Origin: Streptomyces meridianus
Lineage (GTDB): Bacteria > Actinomycetota > Actinomycetes > Streptomycetales > Streptomycetaceae
Reading direction: 5' to 3'
NCBI RefSeq assembly: GCF_023703325.1
Contig: NZ_JAMQGM010000041.1
Span: 39,137-103,136, forward strand
DNA length: 64,000 nt
Part shown: positions 61,184 through 64,000 of the stretch, piece after piece
How the letters are laid out: each line of letters starts with the position of its first letter
Position numbering within the stretch: position 1 is the stretch's first letter
Translations under genes and position numbers: made by a program
Notes under the pieces: generated by a model
Told to the model about the DNA's origin: nothing
The model's input: only the letters and a program-made list of their open reading frames with translations
Databases searched by the model: none

Positions 61184-62923
61184 ATGACGTCCACGGTGCC
61201 CACCGCGGTCCACGACGAGCAGCACGCCGCGGCGCAGGCCGACCCGCCGATCACCATGTTCGGCCCGGACTTCCCCTACGCCTACGACGACTACCTCGCC
61301 CACCCGGCCGGTCTCGGATCGGTTCCGGCGACCGAGCACGGCAGCGAGGTCGCGGTCATCGGCGGCGGACTCTCCGGCATCGTCACCGCGTACGAACTGA
61401 TGAAGATGGGCCTCAGGCCCGTGGTCTACGAGGCCGACCGAATCGGCGGCCGGCTGCGCACGGTGGGCTTCGAGGGCTGCGACGCGGCCGCCGGGGACGG
61501 CGCTCCGCTGACGGCGGAGATGGGCGCCATGCGCTTCCCCCCGAGCTCGACGGCCTTCCGCCACTACGTCGACCTCGTCGACCTGGAGACCAAGCCGTTC
61601 CCCAACCCCCTGTCCCCCGGTACCCCTTCGACCGTCGTCGACCTCAAGGGCGAGTCCCACTACGCGCGCAGCCTCGACGACCTCCCCGAGGTCTACCACC
61701 AGGTCATGCACGCCTGGAACCGCTGTCTGGAGGAGGGCGCCGACTTCTCCGGGATGCAGCGCGCCATCCGCGAGCGCGACGTGCCGAGGATCCGCGAGAT
61801 CTGGTCGCAGCTCGTCGAGAAGCTCGACAACCAGACCTTCTACGGCTTCCTCTGCGACTCGCCGGCCTTCAAGTCCTTCCGGCACCGGGAGATCTTCGGC
61901 CAGGTCGGGTTCGGCACCGGCGGCTGGGACACCGACTTCCCGAACTCGATCCTGGAGATCCTGCGCGTCGTCTACACCGGCGCGGACGACGACCACCGCG
62001 GCATCGTCGGCGGCAGCCAGCAGCTGCCGCTGCGGCTGTGGGAGCGGGAGCCGGCCAAGGTCGTGCACTGGCCGTACGGGACCTCGCTCGCCTCGCTGCA
62101 CGACGGCGCGCCGCGCCCGGCGGTCACCCGGTTGCACCGCACCGCCGGCAACCGGGTCACGGTCACGGACGCCTCGGGAGCCGTCCGCACCTACCGTGCC
62201 GCGGTCTTCACGGCACAGAGCTGGTTGCTGCTGTCCCGGATCGACTGCGACGACTCGCTCTTCCCGATCGATCACTGGACGGCGATGGAGCGTACCCACT
62301 ACATGGAGTCGTCCAAGCTCTTCGTGCCGGTCGACCGGCCGTTCTGGCGGGACCAGGAGGTCGACGACCGGGGCGAACCCACGGGCCGTGACGTGATGAG
62401 CATGACGCTCACCGACCGCATGACGCGGGGAACCTACCTCCTCGACGACGGACCGGACCGGCCGGCCGTCATCTGCCTCTCCTACACCTGGTGCGACGAC
62501 AGCCTCAAGTGGCTGCCGTTGAACGCGAAGGAGCGGATGGACGTCATGCTGAAGTCGCTGTCGGAGATCTATCCGAAGGTCGACATCCGCAGGCACATCA
62601 TCGGCGACCCGGTGACCGTCTCCTGGGAGAACGAGCCGTGGTTCATGGGCGCGTTCAAGGCGAACCTGCCCGGCCACTACCGGTACCAGCGGCGCCTGTT
62701 CACCCACTTCATGCAGGACCGGCTCCCGCAGGACAAGCGCGGGATCTTCCTTGCCGGTGACGACATCTCGTGGACGGCGGGGTGGGCGGAAGGCGCGGTC
62801 CAGACTGCGCTCAACGCGGTGTGGGGCGTCATGAAGCAGTTCGGGGGCGGGACGGACCCGTCCAACCCCGGACCGGGCGACGTCTACGACGCGATCGCGC
62901 CGGTGGAGCTGCCGGAGGACTGA
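61184..62923 (+). CDS. davB: L-lysine 2-monooxygenase (FAD amine oxidase family)
   Basis: 579 residues; oxygen-dependent oxidative decarboxylation of lysine to 5-aminopentanamide. ITMFGPDFPYAYDDYL at the N-terminus is typical of the DavB/Phe/Trp monooxygenase group; FAD motif VAVIGGGLSGIVTAYELMKMGLRPVVYEA (~residue 57), GGRLRT, and the C-terminal GIFLAGDDISWTAGWAEGAVQTALNAVW. EMGAMRFP and QVGFGTGGWDTDFPNS are strongly conserved in lysine monooxygenases. ATG 61184 after GGAGAG. With davA it starts the aminovalerate route; davT/davD are not in the window. Confidence 0.87.
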   Translation: MTSTVPTAVHDEQHAAAQADPPITMFGPDFPYAYDDYLAHPAGLGSVPATEHGSEVAVIGGGLSGIVTAYELMKMGLRPVVYEADRIGGRLRTVGFEGCDAAAGDGAPLTAEMGAMRFPPSSTAFRHYVDLVDLETKPFPNPLSPGTPSTVVDLKGESHYARSLDDLPEVYHQVMHAWNRCLEEGADFSGMQRAIRERDVPRIREIWSQLVEKLDNQTFYGFLCDSPAFKSFRHREIFGQVGFGTGGWDTDFPNSILEILRVVYTGADDDHRGIVGGSQQLPLRLWEREPAKVVHWPYGTSLASLHDGAPRPAVTRLHRTAGNRVTVTDASGAVRTYRAAVFTAQSWLLLSRIDCDDSLFPIDHWTAMERTHYMESSKLFVPVDRPFWRDQEVDDRGEPTGRDVMSMTLTDRMTRGTYLLDDGPDRPAVICLSYTWCDDSLKWLPLNAKERMDVMLKSLSEIYPKVDIRRHIIGDPVTVSWENEPWFMGAFKANLPGHYRYQRRLFTHFMQDRLPQDKRGIFLAGDDISWTAGWAEGAVQTALNAVWGVMKQFGGGTDPSNPGPGDVYDAIAPVELPED

Positions 62924-62931
62924 CGGGCCGT

Positions 62932-62961
62932 CCGGGGTGCCGCCGGTTGCCGGCGCCCCGG
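62932..62961 (+). terminator. Hairpin after davB
   Basis: CCGGGGTGCCG (62932-62942) pairs with CGGCGCCCCGG (62951-62961) through 11 positions with one G-U pair and an 8-base loop, 8 bp after the stop. Confidence 0.6.
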
Positions 62962-63361
62962 ATTCCCCGAAACCCTCGAGCGGCAGGAACCCGCTCCCGA
63001 CTGTGGGCAATTGTCGCCTCGTCGCTTTGTCGCCGAGTGCTGGTGTCTTCGCCGGTGAACTCCTCGCATCCCGGTCGTCGTCTCCCCTTCCGGTGTGCGG
63101 CGCCGGTGACCTGACGGGCCGGTCCCGTGCGTTCCGGAATGCATTGCCCTGAGCAACTACCGGCCACGTTCGCCGGGTTCGCGTTTTCGCGACGGCGGTG
63201 TCCGGCTGGGGGAGTCCGGTAGCGCTGACCACACCGTCATCCGCTCCGCAGGAATCGGAATACAAAATTCCCGAATATGCGGCCTCGCCCGCTTTTCGGC
63301 CAACTCATCGACAGAGTATGGCAATGTGAAAAACAGGCATGCTGTCATGTCCTCGCTAAAG

Positions 63362-63388
63362 ACGGCTCCGACGGGCGGGGCCGTTTTT
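63362..63388 (+). terminator. U-tailed hairpin in the phospholipase leader
   Basis: An 8-bp stem (63362-63369 with 63377-63384, one G-U pair) is followed by TTTTT (63384-63388). The SD GGGAGGA of the phospholipase gene follows directly. A classical intrinsic terminator with a U-tract is rare in this GC-rich genome and this one is placed as an attenuator. Confidence 0.55.
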
Positions 63389-63405
63389 CAACGGGAGGAC
63401 ATGAG

Positions 63406-63879
63406 ATGCGAAAAGTCCTGAGAGGTATTGCCGCATCGTTCATCGCCACTCTGACCCTCGTCGGTACGGCCACCGCCGCCTCGGCCGCCCCCGCGGACAA
63501 GCCGCAGGTACTCGCGAGCTGGACCCAGACCAGCGCGAGCAGCCAGAACGCCTGGATCGCCGCCAATGCCAACCAGGGAGCGTGGGCCGCGTACGGCTAC
63601 GACTGGTCGACGGACCTCTGTTCCAACTCGCCGGACAATCCGTTCGGCTTCCCCTTCGAACAGTCCTGTGCCCGCCATGACTTCGGCTACCGCAACTACA
63701 AGGCCATGGGCACGTTCGACGCCAACAAGTCACGTCTCGACAGCGCCTTCTACGAGGACCTCAAGCGCGTGTGCAACCGCTACAGCGGAGCCACGAAGAG
63801 CTCCTGCAACGCCACCGCCTGGACGTACTACGAGGCCGTCAGCGTTTTCGGATACAAGAACGCGACCCTGGGCGGATGA
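63406..63879 (+). CDS. Secreted phospholipase A2
   Basis: 157 residues. Signal peptide MRKVLRGIAASFIATLTLVG...ASA cleaved after Ala27, leaving a 130-residue mature enzyme beginning APADKPQVLAS. Catalytic His91 and Asp112 become His64 and Asp85 of the mature chain, as in the Streptomyces violaceoruber enzyme. Cys72, 88, 123 and 134 correspond to its two disulfides (45-61 and 96-107). HDFGYRNYKA is the active-site helix and the Asp-rich DWSTDLC region binds Ca2+. It releases fatty acid from the sn-2 position outside the cell. ATG 63406 is chosen from the signal peptide; SD GGGAGGA. Confidence 0.95.
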   Translation: MRKVLRGIAASFIATLTLVGTATAASAAPADKPQVLASWTQTSASSQNAWIAANANQGAWAAYGYDWSTDLCSNSPDNPFGFPFEQSCARHDFGYRNYKAMGTFDANKSRLDSAFYEDLKRVCNRYSGATKSSCNATAWTYYEAVSVFGYKNATLGG

Positions 63880-64000
63880 GGGGGCACAGGCCTGACGGTC
63901 TCCGGCCCGAGTCCGGATTCTCTCCGTGAAACCGGCCCTCACCTGAAATCGGTGCACGGCCCCTGAGCCCAGCGAGGCCCCCACGGCACCCGGAAGCCGC

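Larger units (their letters stand above)
62924..63405. other. 482-bp gap between davB and the phospholipase gene
   Basis: No convincing gene. It contains the davB terminator (62932-62961) and, from ~63200 on, an AT-richer leader (around ATACAAAATTCCCGAATAT) with a U-tailed hairpin just before the phospholipase SD. The phospholipase promoter must lie here but no consensus pair was recognised. Confidence 0.5.

Noticed and set aside
63001..63405. c-di-AMP (ydaO) riboswitch before the secreted enzyme
   Set aside because: Considered because such leaders precede secreted hydrolases in streptomycetes, but the conserved ydaO core was not seen.

Overview
The window is about 72% GC with dense, often overlapping genes, GTG/TTG starts and long antisense open frames. 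It carries bldD, an sIHF-type nucleoid protein, an ECF42/DGPF pair and a secreted phospholipase A2 of the Streptomyces violaceoruber type. Together these point to the chromosomal core of a Streptomyces (or a very close relative). Gene order from alaS to rpe follows the bldD-pyr-rpoZ-metK-fmt region known from S. coelicolor, as recalled from memory. No rRNA, tRNA, CRISPR, prophage or insertion sequence was seen.

Layout. 1-8.2 kb: the 3' part of alaS, ruvX, mltG, then a tightly coupled shikimate block aroE / aroC-aroK-aroB-aroQ (4-base overlaps), closed by a strong hairpin. 8.3-11.6 kb: a P-loop ATPase with a proline-rich head, an M24 'aminopeptidase' that has lost most metal ligands, efp and nusB. 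11.6-14.5 kb: a two-gene unit (MFS_2-type transporter plus sphingosine-phosphate-lyase-like PLP enzyme) lying between nusB and bldD. 14.6-25.5 kb: bldD (minus strand) with a perfect BldD box upstream, diverging from the pyrimidine operon pyrR-pyrB-pyrC-X-carA-carB-pyrD-pyrF, whose leader contains a textbook PyrR-binding loop abutting the pyrR Shine-Dalgarno. 25.7-37.7 kb: sIHF gene, gmk, rpoZ, coaBC, metK, priA, a small HTH gene, fmt, an ABC exporter behind a SoxR-like operator, and rsmB.

37.7-51 kb, mostly minus strand: a DM13 protein, a PAS-GAF-PP2C-HATPase phosphatase, then the most unusual block. This is a PucR-type regulator, an NCS1 permease with a C-terminal zinc-ribbon-like tail, and an operon of separate carboxyltransferase halves (AHS1, AHS2), a YcsF/PxpA protein, biotin carboxylase and a 71-residue biotin carrier. 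Put together these subunits form a complete 'exploded' urea-carboxylase-like enzyme with its own transporter and regulator, but without allophanate hydrolase. An MMPL transporter follows. 51-59.4 kb: rpe, a SorC regulator, a cytochrome P450 lacking the ExxR motif, the DGPF/ECF42 pair with a matching promoter, guaB1 (GMP reductase type) and a convergent SGNH hydrolase, separated by a perfect 58-bp palindrome. 59.5-64 kb: an Lrp/AsnC regulator, davA and davB (lysine to 5-aminovalerate) with helically phased repeats in front, and a secreted phospholipase A2.

Functional picture: one half supplies chorismate, UMP, SAM, CoA and core translation/transcription factors. The other half is accessory metabolism: carboxylation and opening of an unknown nucleobase- or lactam-like substrate, lysine breakdown and lipid hydrolysis, each with a local regulator. 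All functional calls come from reading motifs by eye; no database search was run.
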